Shown: piece after piece, positions 52,893 through 61,977 of the stretch
How the letters are laid out: every line of letters begins with the position of its first letter
How positions within the stretch are numbered: the first letter of the stretch is position 1
Assembly (NCBI RefSeq): GCF_011602365.1
Contig: NZ_JAAONZ010000019.1
Span: 1-64,000 of the forward strand
Reading direction: 5' to 3'
Source of the DNA: Pseudomaricurvus hydrocarbonicus
GTDB lineage: Bacteria; Pseudomonadota; Gammaproteobacteria; Pseudomonadales; Cellvibrionaceae
DNA: 64,000 bases
The notes under the pieces: generated by a model
The model's input: only the letters and a program-made list of their open reading frames with translations
Told to the model about the DNA's origin: nothing
The model's database searches: none
Translations under genes and position numbers: made by a program

Positions 52893-54410
52893 TTAGCCCA
52901 AAAAGAACTGATACGCCTCGTTTTGGGTCTCATCCCAAAAGGCGTAGCCCAGATCATTGAGAAACTTCTTCACCTCTTTATGTTCTTCCGCTGGCACTTG
53001 CAACCCCACCAGCACCCGCCCATAAGCTGAGCCATGGTTGCGGTAATGAAACATGGAGATATTCCAGCGTCCCGCCAGCTGCGACAGAAAATTAAACAGG
53101 GCACCGGGACGTTCGGGAAATTCAAACCGGTACACCCGCTCATTTTCGACTTGGGGCGCGTGCCCCCCAACCATGTGGCGAATGTGCATCTTGGCCACTT
53201 CGTTGTCGGTCATGTCGACCACATCGTAACCCTTGGCAACCAGTCCCTCGACCAGAGCCGCCCGATCCTGATGCTCCGGTGAAACCTGTACCCCGACAAA
53301 AATACGAGCCTCCTTGTCATCCGCATAACGGTAATTGAACTCCGAAATATTGCGGGACTTGCCCAGGTCGCGGCAGAAGGTCTTGTAAGAACCGGCTTTT
53401 TCAGGAATGGTGACCGCCAGAATCGCCTCGCGCTTCTCGCCGATCTCGGTGCGCTCGGAAATATAACGCAGGCGATCAAAGTTGGTGTTGGCACCACTGG
53501 TGATCGCGACCAGGGTCTGACCTTCAACCCCCTGCTCTTCCACGTATTTTTTCAGGCCTGCCAGCGCCAGCGCTCCGGCCGGCTCAGTGATGGAGCGGGT
53601 ATCTTCAAAAATATCTTTAATCGCCGCACAGATCTCATCGGTGTTCGCGGTAATCACACCGTCAATGGTGTCCTTGAGGACCCGGAAGGTTTCTTTCCCG
53701 ATCTGGGCGACCGCGACACCGTCGGCAAAAATACCCACGTGCGGCAGCTTCACCCGACGCTTTTTCTCCATCGCCGCTTTCAGGCACGCCGCATCTTCCG
53801 GCTCCACCGCTATGACCTTCACGTCCGGACGCACATATTTGATGTAAGCCGCCACACCCGCGCACAAGCCACCCCCGCCCACCGGGACGAAGACAGCGTC
53901 AATGTGCCCCGGGTGTTGGCGCAAGATCTCTAAGGCAACGGTTCCCTGGCCGGCAATCACGTCCGGGTCGTCGTAGGGATGGATATAAGTCATACCCTTT
54001 TCTTTTACCAGAGCCTGCGCGTGGGCCGACGCCTCGTCGTAGGTATCGCCGTGCAACACCAGCTTGGCCCCCCTGGCTTTAACCGCGTTCACCTTAATGG
54101 CCGGGGTCGTGCATGGCATCACAATGGTGGCTTTCACCCCCATTTTGGCCGCTGACATAGCCAATCCCTGAGCGTGATTACCCGCCGAGGCACAAATGAC
54201 CCCGGCATCCAGCTCGGCCTGTGAAAGCTGGCGCAGCTTGTTATAGGCCCCGCGAATTTTAAAGGAGAACACCGGCTGCAGGTCTTCACGCTTAAACAAA
54301 ACGGTATTGTTGAGGCGGGTCGACATATATCCGGCATAATCCAGAGGGGTCTCAACCGCCACATCGTAGATGCGCGCGTCGAGGATTCGCTTGATATAAG
54401 ACTGGGGCAT
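52893..54410 (-). CDS. ilvA: Threonine dehydratase (threonine deaminase), biosynthetic
   Basis: 505-residue PLP enzyme converting threonine to 2-oxobutanoate, the first step of isoleucine synthesis. [11 protein letters not shown] holds the PLP Lys, GNHAQGLA and [12 protein letters not shown] the phosphate loop. Two ACT-like regulatory domains follow ([20 protein letters not shown] and [16 protein letters not shown]), giving feedback control by isoleucine. The ATG at 54410 ([10 protein letters not shown]) matches family starts; the frame is open upstream. It is divergent from rpiA, as in Pseudomonas. Confidence 0.95.
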   Translation of the reverse strand: MPQSYIKRILDARIYDVAVETPLDYAGYMSTRLNNTVLFKREDLQPVFSFKIRGAYNKLRQLSQAELDAGVICASAGNHAQGLAMSAAKMGVKATIVMPCTTPAIKVNAVKARGAKLVLHGDTYDEASAHAQALVKEKGMTYIHPYDDPDVIAGQGTVALEILRQHPGHIDAVFVPVGGGGLCAGVAAYIKYVRPDVKVIAVEPEDAACLKAAMEKKRRVKLPHVGIFADGVAVAQIGKETFRVLKDTIDGVITANTDEICAAIKDIFEDTRSITEPAGALALAGLKKYVEEQGVEGQTLVAITSGANTNFDRLRYISERTEIGEKREAILAVTIPEKAGSYKTFCRDLGKSRNISEFNYRYADDKEARIFVGVQVSPEHQDRAALVEGLVAKGYDVVDMTDNEVAKMHIRHMVGGHAPQVENERVYRFEFPERPGALFNFLSQLAGRWNISMFHYRNHGSAYGRVLVGLQVPAEEHKEVKKFLNDLGYAFWDETQNEAYQFFLG

Positions 54411-54545
54411 GGGGGGTACTCTTTCCATTCGAGTCGTAAAAAAGGGCACATAGTAAATCATTGGCCCATAAACGGCTATCGACACAGCCTTCGTGACCGT
54501 ATAATAGCTGCCTCATTTTCCAGCCCATCACTGAAGACCGATATC

Positions 54546-55217
54546 ATGACCCAGGACGAACTGAAAAAAGCCGTTGCCAAGGCCGCCGTTGACTACATCC
54601 AACCCAAACTGGATAACGACAGCATTGTCGGTGTCGGCACCGGCTCAACCGCCAACTTCTTTATCGATTATCTGGCTGAAATTAAAGGCAGTTTTGATGG
54701 CGCTGTGGCCAGCTCCGAAGCCTCCGCTGAGCGCCTCAAAGCTCACGGCATTCCGGTGTATGACCTCAACAGCACCGACGCCCTGGTGGTCTACGTGGAT
54801 GGTGCCGACGAAACCAACCCGGCTCTGGAGCTCATTAAAGGGGGTGGCGCCGCACTGACCCGCGAGAAAATTGTCGCTGCCGTTGCGGAAGAATTTATCT
54901 GCATCGCTGACGGCAGCAAGTGGGTCGAGACCCTGGGCAATTTCCCCCTGCCGGTGGAAGTCATCCCCATGGCACGCTCTCACGTTGCCCGCGAACTGGT
55001 TAAACTCGGTGGCGACCCGGTGTATCGTGAAAACTGCATCACCGACAATGGCAACGTCATCCTCGACGTCCACAACATGGCCATCACCAACCCGGTGGAG
55101 ATGGAAACCGCCATCAATCAAATCGTGGGCGTGGTCACCAACGGTCTGTTTGCCTGTCGCCCCGCCGACGTGCTGTTGATTGGTCGTGAAGACGGGGTCG
55201 AAACCGTTCGCGCCTAA
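54546..55217 (+). CDS. rpiA: Ribose-5-phosphate isomerase A
   Basis: 223-residue enzyme interconverting ribose 5-phosphate and ribulose 5-phosphate in the pentose phosphate pathway. [43 protein letters not shown] and [10 protein letters not shown] hold the substrate and catalytic Asp/Lys/Glu residues. Ends directly before a tandem repeat. Its own promoter lies between it and ilvA, which is 135 bases away. Confidence 0.96.
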   Translation: MTQDELKKAVAKAAVDYIQPKLDNDSIVGVGTGSTANFFIDYLAEIKGSFDGAVASSEASAERLKAHGIPVYDLNSTDALVVYVDGADETNPALELIKGGGAALTREKIVAAVAEEFICIADGSKWVETLGNFPLPVEVIPMARSHVARELVKLGGDPVYRENCITDNGNVILDVHNMAITNPVEMETAINQIVGVVTNGLFACRPADVLLIGREDGVETVRA

Positions 55218-55220
55218 ATT

Positions 55221-55310
55221 TTCCAGGAACCGGGCTTCCACGAGCTGGGTTTCCAGGAACAGGGGTTTTAGCAACAGGGTTTCCAGGAGCAACGCATCCT
55301 GGAACAAGGT
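55221..55310. repeat. Three imperfect 30-bp tandem repeats after rpiA
   Basis: TTCCAGGA(A/G)C begins at 55221, 55251 and 55281, an exact 30-base period. The third unit has diverged after AGC but ends with CAAGGT like CAGGGT in the second. The array starts three bases past the rpiA stop. Confidence 0.9.
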
Positions 55311-55400
55311 CGCCGGGGGCAACACCGCCCCCGGCAACGCGATTCGCATTACCGGCACGCCGGGCATTTTTACACCGCCGCAGCCTCTAACGACAGCCGG

Positions 55401-56090
55401 CTAGATCACCAAGGTCTGTACTTCCAGCCGATCGGCCAACCGCGCGTCCAGACGATCACCCACTTGCAACGGCCCAACCCCCGCCGGAGTTCCGGTCAAC
55501 ACCACATCCCCCGGCTGCAGCGTAAACGTCTGGCTGATGAACGCCAGCAGCGTCGCCACCGGCGTGATCATATCCCGGGAATTGCCATCTTGCTGCAAGC
55601 GGCCATTGCGCACTAACTGCAGCGGCACATCTGCCCAATCCCACCCCTGGGGAGAGACAAACGCCGACAGCGGACAGCTGCCATCAAAGGCCTTGGCCTT
55701 TTCCCACGGGTGCCCTTGCGCCTTCAAGCGGTCCTGCACGTCCCTCAAGGTGAGATCAAAACCGATGCCCACACCGGCGATCGCGGCCAACACCTGACTC
55801 TCATCGGCCTGGGTCAGGGGGCGGCCAATCAGCAGCGCCATTTCCGTTTCAATGTGGCAGGCCCCCTGCTGCCGGGGAATGGCAAATGGCTCTTCCAGCG
55901 GCACCAGGGCGGTCGCTGGCTTCATAAATAACATGGGCTCAGCCGGTACGGCGTTATTCAGCTCGCGGGCGTGCTCGGCATAATTGCGCCCCACACAGAC
56001 CACTTTGCCCACCGGCAGTGGCTCGCCCAAAGCCTCAGCCACACTGATGAGCGCCCCCTCAGGGGTCAAAAATCGATGTTGATATCCCAC
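55401..56090 (-). CDS. Fumarylacetoacetate hydrolase-family protein
   Basis: About 229-residue member of the FAH family (YcgM-like), enzymes that cleave or decarboxylate 2-oxo acids such as acylpyruvates. VVCVGRNYAEHARELNN, EPMLFMKPATALV, IETEMALLIG and VVLTGTPAGVGPLQVGD hold the metal ligands. I choose a GTG at 56090 (MGYQHRFLTPEG) because GAAGGGAG lies six bases before it; the frame is open seven codons further. It sits between rpiA and serA, an arrangement found in Pseudomonas-like genomes. Confidence 0.9.
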   Translation of the reverse strand: MGYQHRFLTPEGALISVAEALGEPLPVGKVVCVGRNYAEHARELNNAVPAEPMLFMKPATALVPLEEPFAIPRQQGACHIETEMALLIGRPLTQADESQVLAAIAGVGIGFDLTLRDVQDRLKAQGHPWEKAKAFDGSCPLSAFVSPQGWDWADVPLQLVRNGRLQQDGNSRDMITPVATLLAFISQTFTLQPGDVVLTGTPAGVGPLQVGDRLDARLADRLEVQTLVI

Positions 56091-56414
56091 AAAAAACTCC
56101 CTTCCGTTCACGGCACACGACGCGTCTGCCTCAACCTGACAACTATCCGGCAGCGATCAAACCACAGGTTCCATAAGCACGCAAAAGACCAAATGGGGGG
56201 TTTTCGGCTTTTTTCACCTATGAATGTTACGGATCAGCCTATAAAAAGGACGATTTAGCCATCACGTCTAAAGTCCCCTATGCTATCATAGCGCGCTTAT
56301 TTTTCCGGCTCCGGCCGGGCCTTGCCCACCAGCCCTGTTTCTTCATTAAAACAAGTCAGCCGAGGCAAGCAACCCCTGCGAGCGCTATCACGTTACACGA
56401 GGTGTAAAATCCCT

Positions 56415-57644
56415 ATGGCCAAAACGTCACTGGATAAAAGCAAGATCCGCTTTTTATTACTGGAAGGTGTTCACCAATCTGCAGTCACCACACTGGAGCA
56501 GTCCGGTTACACGAATGTAGAGTACCTGAAGACCGCCGTGCCTGAAGACGAGCTGATTGAGAAGATCAAAGACGCTCACTTCGTCGGCATCCGCTCACGC
56601 ACCCAGTTGACGCGCCGCGTGTTTGAAAATGCCCCCAAACTGATTGCGGTCGGCTGTTTCTGCATTGGCACCAATCAGGTGGATTTAAAGGCCGCCCAGG
56701 AACACGGCGTCGCCGTTTTCAACGCACCTTATTCCAACACCCGTTCTGTAGCGGAACTGGTCATTGCCCAGGCGATCCTGTTACTGCGTGGTATCCCTGA
56801 GAAAAACGCCGTGTGTCACCGCGGTGGCTGGCTCAAGTCCGCCGCCGGGTCTTTTGAAATCCGCGGCAAAACCCTGGGCATTATCGGCTACGGCTCCATC
56901 GGCACCCAGGTCAGTGTGCTGGCCGAATCACTGGGCATGAACGTGCTGTTCTACGATGTCGTCACCAAGCTGCCACTGGGCAACGCCACCCAGGTCCGCG
57001 TCATGGATGAGCTGCTCCGTCAGGCCGATGTCATCTCCTTGCACGTACCGGAAACGGCCGCCACCCAGGACATGATCGGCGCCAAAGAATTCGCCACCAT
57101 GAAAAAAGGCGCAATCTTCATGAACGCCGCCCGCGGCACCGTGGTGGACATCGATGCCCTGGCAGCGGCGTTGGAATCCGGCCACCTGGGTGGCACGGCC
57201 ATTGATGTGTTCCCGGTTGAACCCCGCGGTAACGATGAAGAATTTGTGTCACCCTTGCGCGCCTTCGACAACGCCATCCTCACGCCTCACATTGGCGGCT
57301 CCACCATGGAAGCGCAGGAAAACATCGGTTTTGAAGTCGCTGAAAAACTGGTGAAATACTCCGACAACGGCACCACCACCTCTTCGGTCAACCTGCCGGA
57401 AGTGGCATTGCCGTCGCACCCGAATGCTCACCGCCTGCTGCACGTGCATCAGAACATTCCGGGTATCCTGTCGAAAATCAACAAAGTGTTTTCCGACAAC
57501 AACATCAACATTGCCGCACAATACCTGCAAACCAATGAAAACGTGGGTTATGTGGTGGTGGACATCGACGCGGAATACAGCGATGTCGCGCTGCAGCAAC
57601 TGCGCACCATCGAAGGCACGGTTCGCTGTCGCGTGCTGTTCTGA
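56415..57644 (+). CDS. serA: D-3-phosphoglycerate dehydrogenase
   Basis: 409-residue NAD enzyme starting serine synthesis. The nucleotide-binding motif GIIGYGSIGTQV, NAARGTVVD and the catalytic His in LTPHIGGSTMEAQ are present. A C-terminal ACT domain (HQNIPGILSKINKVFSDNNINI) gives serine feedback. The ATG at 56415 (MAKTSLDKS) is the standard SerA start; the open frame before it is not coding. Confidence 0.96.
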   Translation: MAKTSLDKSKIRFLLLEGVHQSAVTTLEQSGYTNVEYLKTAVPEDELIEKIKDAHFVGIRSRTQLTRRVFENAPKLIAVGCFCIGTNQVDLKAAQEHGVAVFNAPYSNTRSVAELVIAQAILLLRGIPEKNAVCHRGGWLKSAAGSFEIRGKTLGIIGYGSIGTQVSVLAESLGMNVLFYDVVTKLPLGNATQVRVMDELLRQADVISLHVPETAATQDMIGAKEFATMKKGAIFMNAARGTVVDIDALAAALESGHLGGTAIDVFPVEPRGNDEEFVSPLRAFDNAILTPHIGGSTMEAQENIGFEVAEKLVKYSDNGTTTSSVNLPEVALPSHPNAHRLLHVHQNIPGILSKINKVFSDNNINIAAQYLQTNENVGYVVVDIDAEYSDVALQQLRTIEGTVRCRVLF

Positions 57645-57676
57645 TCAGCGGGCCAATCACCTGACTTGATCACGTC

Positions 57677-57709
57677 AAAAAGGCCGGAGACAATCACTCC
57701 GGCCTTTTT
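57677..57709 (+). terminator. Strong terminator after serA
   Basis: AAAAAGGCCGGAG and CTCCGGCCTTTTT form a 13-bp stem with a 7-base loop and a T-run. Confidence 0.95.
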
Positions 57710-57745
57710 GTTTCTGCTGCCCACACTCAGGACTGACGACTGCTA

Positions 57746-58531
57746 ATGACTGCTCCCCTGCTTGAAATCCGCAACGCCACCGTGTATCGCGGTGAATCGA
57801 TCGTATTCGACAACCTGAACCTCAGCATCGAACAGGGAGAGAGCGTGGCCATCCTCGGCCCCAACGGCGCGGGCAAGTCCACCCTGCTGAAATTGCTGAC
57901 CCGTGAAATTTACCCGTACGAAAAAACCGGCAGTCACGTGAAAATTTTCGGCAATGATCGCGTCAACGTGCAACAACTGAGGGAGAAGATCGGCCTGGTG
58001 TCGTACGACTTCCAGTCAAAGTACATGCCCATCACGACGGGATTCGACGTGGTGCTGTCCGGCCTGCTTGGCACCATTGGCCACCTGTATCACCACGACG
58101 TCAGCGAACAGCAACGGCAACTCACGCTGGACACCCTGGCGCGGCTGGGGCTGCTGCCACTAAAAGACAAGATGTTTCAGCACCTGTCCAGCGGTCAGCA
58201 ACGGCGGCTGATCCTCGCCCGGGCGCTGATTCACCACCCGCAGACGGTGATCTTTGATGAGCCCACCAACAGCCTCGACCTGCAGGGGTGCTTTCAGGTG
58301 CTCAGCGACATGCGCCAGCTGGTCCGCGAAGGCACCTCGGTGATCATTGCCACCCACCACTTGCACGAAATCACTCCCGAAATACAGCGGGTGGTGTTCA
58401 TCCGTGATGGGCAGGTGATCGCCGACGGCCAGAAAGCAGAGTTGCTCAGCGCCGAGCGCATCAGCGACCTCTACGGGACGGCGGTGCAGATGATCACCCA
58501 GGATGGCTACTATCAGGCACTGCCGGCCTGA
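57746..58531 (+). CDS. ABC transporter ATP-binding protein (ModF-like family)
   Basis: 261-residue ATPase. Walker A is GPNGAGKS, the signature HLSSGQQRRLILARAL, Walker B TVIFDEPTNSLD and switch His IIATHHLHE. The relatively long helical insert with YDFQSKYMPITTGFDVVLSG resembles YbbA/ModF-like proteins lacking a partner permease nearby. Substrate unknown. It stands alone after the serA terminator. Confidence 0.88.
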   Translation: MTAPLLEIRNATVYRGESIVFDNLNLSIEQGESVAILGPNGAGKSTLLKLLTREIYPYEKTGSHVKIFGNDRVNVQQLREKIGLVSYDFQSKYMPITTGFDVVLSGLLGTIGHLYHHDVSEQQRQLTLDTLARLGLLPLKDKMFQHLSSGQQRRLILARALIHHPQTVIFDEPTNSLDLQGCFQVLSDMRQLVREGTSVIIATHHLHEITPEIQRVVFIRDGQVIADGQKAELLSAERISDLYGTAVQMITQDGYYQALPA

Positions 58532-58566
58532 TCCGGCTTTCCAGGCCACGAATCGCTCGATCAGAC

Positions 58567-59298
58567 TCAGGCGATCAAGTCCCGCAGTTTGACGCCCTTG
58601 CCTTTGTAGCTGACCTGAGCCAACAGCAGCTCCGCCGTAGCCAGCGCGTCGGTTAACGCATTGTGGGCCTTGCTCAACGGCAGATTATAGCGCTTGCAGC
58701 AGTTCGCCAGTCGCAGGGCATTGGCCTCCAGGGGCCGGTTGCGCCGCTCCAGGTTACGCTTTTCCAGCTGCAGCGTGTCCACCACCGGTAACAGCAAAGG
58801 CGCGCCATAGAGTCGACGGGTGATGCGATTGAGAAACGCCAGGTCCAACCCGGCATGATGAAACACCAGTGCCCGCCCGGCGGCGGCCTGAAGGAATCGA
58901 CGCATCAGTTCGGCTTCCGTCAACCCCGCGTCCAGCTCGCAATCGCGCAAGGTATGGATGGTGGCACTCTCGCCGACGCTGTTTTGAGGTTTCAGCAGCC
59001 AGTGTTCGGCACTGCCCAGTAAAATCCGACCGTCTCGAATCACCACCCAGCCGACGCTTAACAACTCCCCGCTGGCAATCTCCAGCGCCGATGTTTCGGT
59101 ATCCACCACCAGAAATTCCTGCTGCCGCCAATCCGCACCGCCGCAGCTGTGCGAGTGCTGCCAGCACTCGCGCAACGGCGCCATCGCCGAGGTTGACGAC
59201 GCCAGCGGCTGCTCAGCCGAGGCTTCGGGGTGGTAAAAAGCGTGCCGCGCGCAATAGTACCAGCGTCGAAGTTTCAAACTGCACAAACTCCATGACAT
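58567..59298 (-). CDS. DnaQ-like 3'-5' exonuclease domain protein
   Basis: 243-residue DEDDh-type exonuclease. FLVVDTETSALEIASGELLSVGWVVI is Exo I (Asp, Glu), LVFHHAGLDLAFLNRI Exo II, and NAAHD-type AHNALTDALATAELL Exo III with the catalytic His and Asp. Similar proteins are linked to PolIII epsilon. It converges on the ABC ATPase gene and follows the CBS gene by 69 bases on the same strand. Confidence 0.88.
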   Translation of the reverse strand: MSWSLCSLKLRRWYYCARHAFYHPEASAEQPLASSTSAMAPLRECWQHSHSCGGADWRQQEFLVVDTETSALEIASGELLSVGWVVIRDGRILLGSAEHWLLKPQNSVGESATIHTLRDCELDAGLTEAELMRRFLQAAAGRALVFHHAGLDLAFLNRITRRLYGAPLLLPVVDTLQLEKRNLERRNRPLEANALRLANCCKRYNLPLSKAHNALTDALATAELLLAQVSYKGKGVKLRDLIA

Positions 59299-59367
59299 AC
59301 GACGTTACCTTTTAAAAACACGTTTTGGGCCGGACCAGGACCACACCGCCATCAACCCGGCCCCGCT

Positions 59368-61224
59368 CTAAAGTCCGGGGCGGTAGGTGAGCTTTACCGC
59401 TTGCTGGGCATCACCGACGATATTGAAGGCATCGCGCAACTGCTTGCGCACCAGTTTCGGCAGCTCGTCGGGGTTGAGGTAATTACTGGGCGGCTTGCCA
59501 GCCAGCAAATGTTTGACCTGCCCTTCAATGCGGGTTTGCATAATGACCTGTAAAGCATCTTGCAAATTGCGACTGTCGTTGATGGTCATGGCCCGGGTTT
59601 GTGCCAGCTTGTGCAGCCGTTCAATGGTGTTGACCTCGCTGATACCGTGCGCCAAAGCGTGAATCCGGACGATGTCCACAATGGGGATGACGGCCCGTTT
59701 TTTGAGGTTTAACTCGTCGCGGTGCTCACCGTTGCGCTCCACCACAAAGCGCCGGAAGATTCCCAGTGGCGGCGGAGTATCCAACACATTTTCCGCCAGC
59801 GCCGCCAAAAAAATGGTGTTGCCGCTGGCGCGTTTGAGCATGTGCGCCTGCAGCTCACGGCACAGGGACGCATCGCCATGAATGGCCCGCAAATCAAAAA
59901 AGATACTCACACGCATCACCGCATCCGCGGTCGGACTTTTCGTCCAGCGATCCACCGTGGTTTTCCAACCGCGCAACGTCTGTCGCCATTCATCGGTGGT
60001 GGCCATCACCTTGCCCGGGCAATAAACATAACCACAGGCATTCAAACCGTCACTGACGCGGTGGGCCAATTGCTCAAACCAGCGTTCATCCGCGGGCGAC
60101 AAATGATCGGCAATCAGCAGGGCGTTGTCCTGATCGGCGTTCAGTAATTGTTCACCCCGTCCCTGCGAACCAAAGCCCAGCCAACAAAAAGGCACCGGCG
60201 CGGGTCCCAACTCCTGCTCTGCCAAAAAAATCAATCGCGATGTCACCGCATCACTCACGGCCGTGAGAATTTTGCCCACCTGCGACGATTTGATACCCGC
60301 TTGCACCCATTGCACAAATAAATCCGGCAGCGGTTTAACCATTTTCTGGAGATCGTCCACCGACGTTTGCCGGCCGATGTGCTGCACCAGGTACACCGGG
60401 TCATCGCGTCGGGCCAACATCAAATCCGAGGCGGTGATGATCCCTTTCACCATATCCTGTTCCATCACCGGAATGTGGTGATAGCCCTTCTGAGTCATAA
60501 ACAGGATGGCATCAAACAGCGTGTCGTCCGCCGAAATGGCCTCCGGGTTCGGCGTCATGATCGATTCAATCGGCAGGCTGACATCCACCCCAATCGCAAC
60601 GGCCCGCGACCGCAAATCCCGATCGGTAACAATGCCCAGCAGCTGCTCCCCCTCCATCACCAACACCGACGAAATACGCCCTTGCGACATCACTTGCGCG
60701 GCGGTTTGAATCGAGTCCCGGGGACTCACCTTAAGCAATTTTTTCGTCATCAGGCCACTGACGCTGCGCATCATTTCGCTGGGGCTGGGCTCGTGACGGG
60801 CCGCACGTCGCACCCGCCGGCTGCGCTGACTGTGAAAAAAACGATCGAAGTCGCGATACTGCTGGCGAATTTTTTGGTATTCAGGCTCCGGCAGGAAGTA
60901 CACCAGTGAGTCTTCGATCAACGTCGCCCGAATACCCGGCTGTTCCTGGCTCAGCCCCAGCAGATTAAAACTGACGCCCTCACCGAAACGGTCGATCAAC
61001 TGGTCATTGTCGACTCTCAGTTCGGCCGCGCCACTGCGCATGATCCGCAGACCGCCGCCGTCATCCTGGGGATGAAACACATGCCCCTGGCGGTGATAAC
61101 TGATTTCCATCACCGCAGCAACACGATTCAGCTCTGCCTCTGTAAGCTGATCAAAAGGGATGCATTCGGCGAGAAAATCCCGAATGCTGTTCAGTTCCGG
61201 ATTGAGCGTGGGCGCATTGGTCAC
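59368..61224 (-). CDS. cNMP-binding/CBS/DUF294 nucleotidyltransferase-like signalling protein
   Basis: 618 residues. A cyclic nucleotide-binding fold at the N-terminus (ELNSIRDFLAECIPF, MRSGAAELRVDNDQLIDRFGEGVSFNLLG), a CBS pair (MTKKLLKVSPRDSIQTAAQVM and IESIMTPNPEAISADDTLFDAI), then a DUF294 nucleotidyltransferase-like domain (WLGFGSQGRGEQLLNADQDNALL, with the GSxxR motif) and a DUF294_C helical end. Family members often sit beside acetate permease actP, as here. I start at GTG 61224: the frame stays open to 61515 but that part overlaps another real gene. Confidence 0.9.
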   Translation of the reverse strand: MTNAPTLNPELNSIRDFLAECIPFDQLTEAELNRVAAVMEISYHRQGHVFHPQDDGGGLRIMRSGAAELRVDNDQLIDRFGEGVSFNLLGLSQEQPGIRATLIEDSLVYFLPEPEYQKIRQQYRDFDRFFHSQRSRRVRRAARHEPSPSEMMRSVSGLMTKKLLKVSPRDSIQTAAQVMSQGRISSVLVMEGEQLLGIVTDRDLRSRAVAIGVDVSLPIESIMTPNPEAISADDTLFDAILFMTQKGYHHIPVMEQDMVKGIITASDLMLARRDDPVYLVQHIGRQTSVDDLQKMVKPLPDLFVQWVQAGIKSSQVGKILTAVSDAVTSRLIFLAEQELGPAPVPFCWLGFGSQGRGEQLLNADQDNALLIADHLSPADERWFEQLAHRVSDGLNACGYVYCPGKVMATTDEWRQTLRGWKTTVDRWTKSPTADAVMRVSIFFDLRAIHGDASLCRELQAHMLKRASGNTIFLAALAENVLDTPPPLGIFRRFVVERNGEHRDELNLKKRAVIPIVDIVRIHALAHGISEVNTIERLHKLAQTRAMTINDSRNLQDALQVIMQTRIEGQVKHLLAGKPPSNYLNPDELPKLVRKQLRDAFNIVGDAQQAVKLTYRPGL

Positions 61225-61276
61225 AGCTTGGCCATCCTGTTGGTAACATTCAAAAGCGGGCGTGCAACAAACCAGT

Positions 61277-61789
61277 TTACTCGGTCTGTTCGCCCCGAAA
61301 ATCTTCCCCAAAAGACGTTTTGTACACCGAAAACTCCGTCGCTGCTTCTCCGTAATAAAGTGTCTCCTTGGACGACACCACCAAACGCAGACGACTGCTC
61401 TCAGGGTTCGGTCTGGGCAATTCCAAAAACCAGCGCAGGCCATCGTTTCCGTCCGGCTGCATTTCCAGAGGGGACTGGTCATCACTGGCCGAGTCCACCA
61501 TGGCGACAATGGCACCGTCCAGAGGATAGTGCGATTGCAAGCGCAATAACATCCGGTTGTTGTCTTTCCAGTCCGTGGTCATGGTCAATTCGAAATCACC
61601 ATTTTTCAAACCACAGACACCGCTGCTGTAGCGACAATTGGGTTTTTCCACCAGTTGATAGCGCTGCCCCGGTTGGGCGGCATGGGGTTTTTCACTGACG
61701 ATGGCATCGACGGCAAAGTAACTGAGAACCGCCAGGATGGGTGCCACAATCATGGCGATAACGAGATGCTTATTCTTCAATATATTCAC
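61277..61789 (-). CDS. Small membrane-anchored protein upstream of the CBS gene
   Basis: 170-residue protein with an N-terminal anchor (MNILKNKHLVIAMIVAPILAVLSYFAV) and a beta-rich outer domain with two Cys (NCRYSSGVCGLKNGDFEL). It resembles small periplasm-facing proteins found near actP in marine gammaproteobacteria. Function unknown. It shares the strand with the CBS gene and precedes it by 52 bases. Confidence 0.8.
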   Translation of the reverse strand: MNILKNKHLVIAMIVAPILAVLSYFAVDAIVSEKPHAAQPGQRYQLVEKPNCRYSSGVCGLKNGDFELTMTTDWKDNNRMLLRLQSHYPLDGAIVAMVDSASDDQSPLEMQPDGNDGLRWFLELPRPNPESSRLRLVVSSKETLYYGEAATEFSVYKTSFGEDFRGEQTE

Positions 61790-61928
61790 GCAGTTGCCTC
61801 ATGGGTACGCAATAAAACCACAGATCCCACTGCCTCACAGCGGATTCGTAGACTCTCTCCCCTTCATCTTACTGCGATTGGCGAAGCCTGTGTTAACAAA
61901 AGCTTGCGTCAAAAACAGGAACACGTAT

Positions 61929-61956
61929 CAAAAAAAAGCCCCGTTTCCGAGGCTTA
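61929..61956 (-). terminator. Terminator after actP
   Basis: On the minus strand AAGCCTCG and CGGGGCTT (one G-U pair) form an eight-pair stem around GAAA, followed by seven or more T. Confidence 0.92.
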
Positions 61957-61977
61957 AGGGGGTGATACCGGTTTTAC

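Noticed and set aside
61225-61515. Upstream extension of the CBS/DUF294 gene
   Set aside because: It overlaps the real membrane-anchored gene at 61277-61789 and is rich in Trp, Cys and Arg; a GTG start at 61224 with a ribosome site is preferred.
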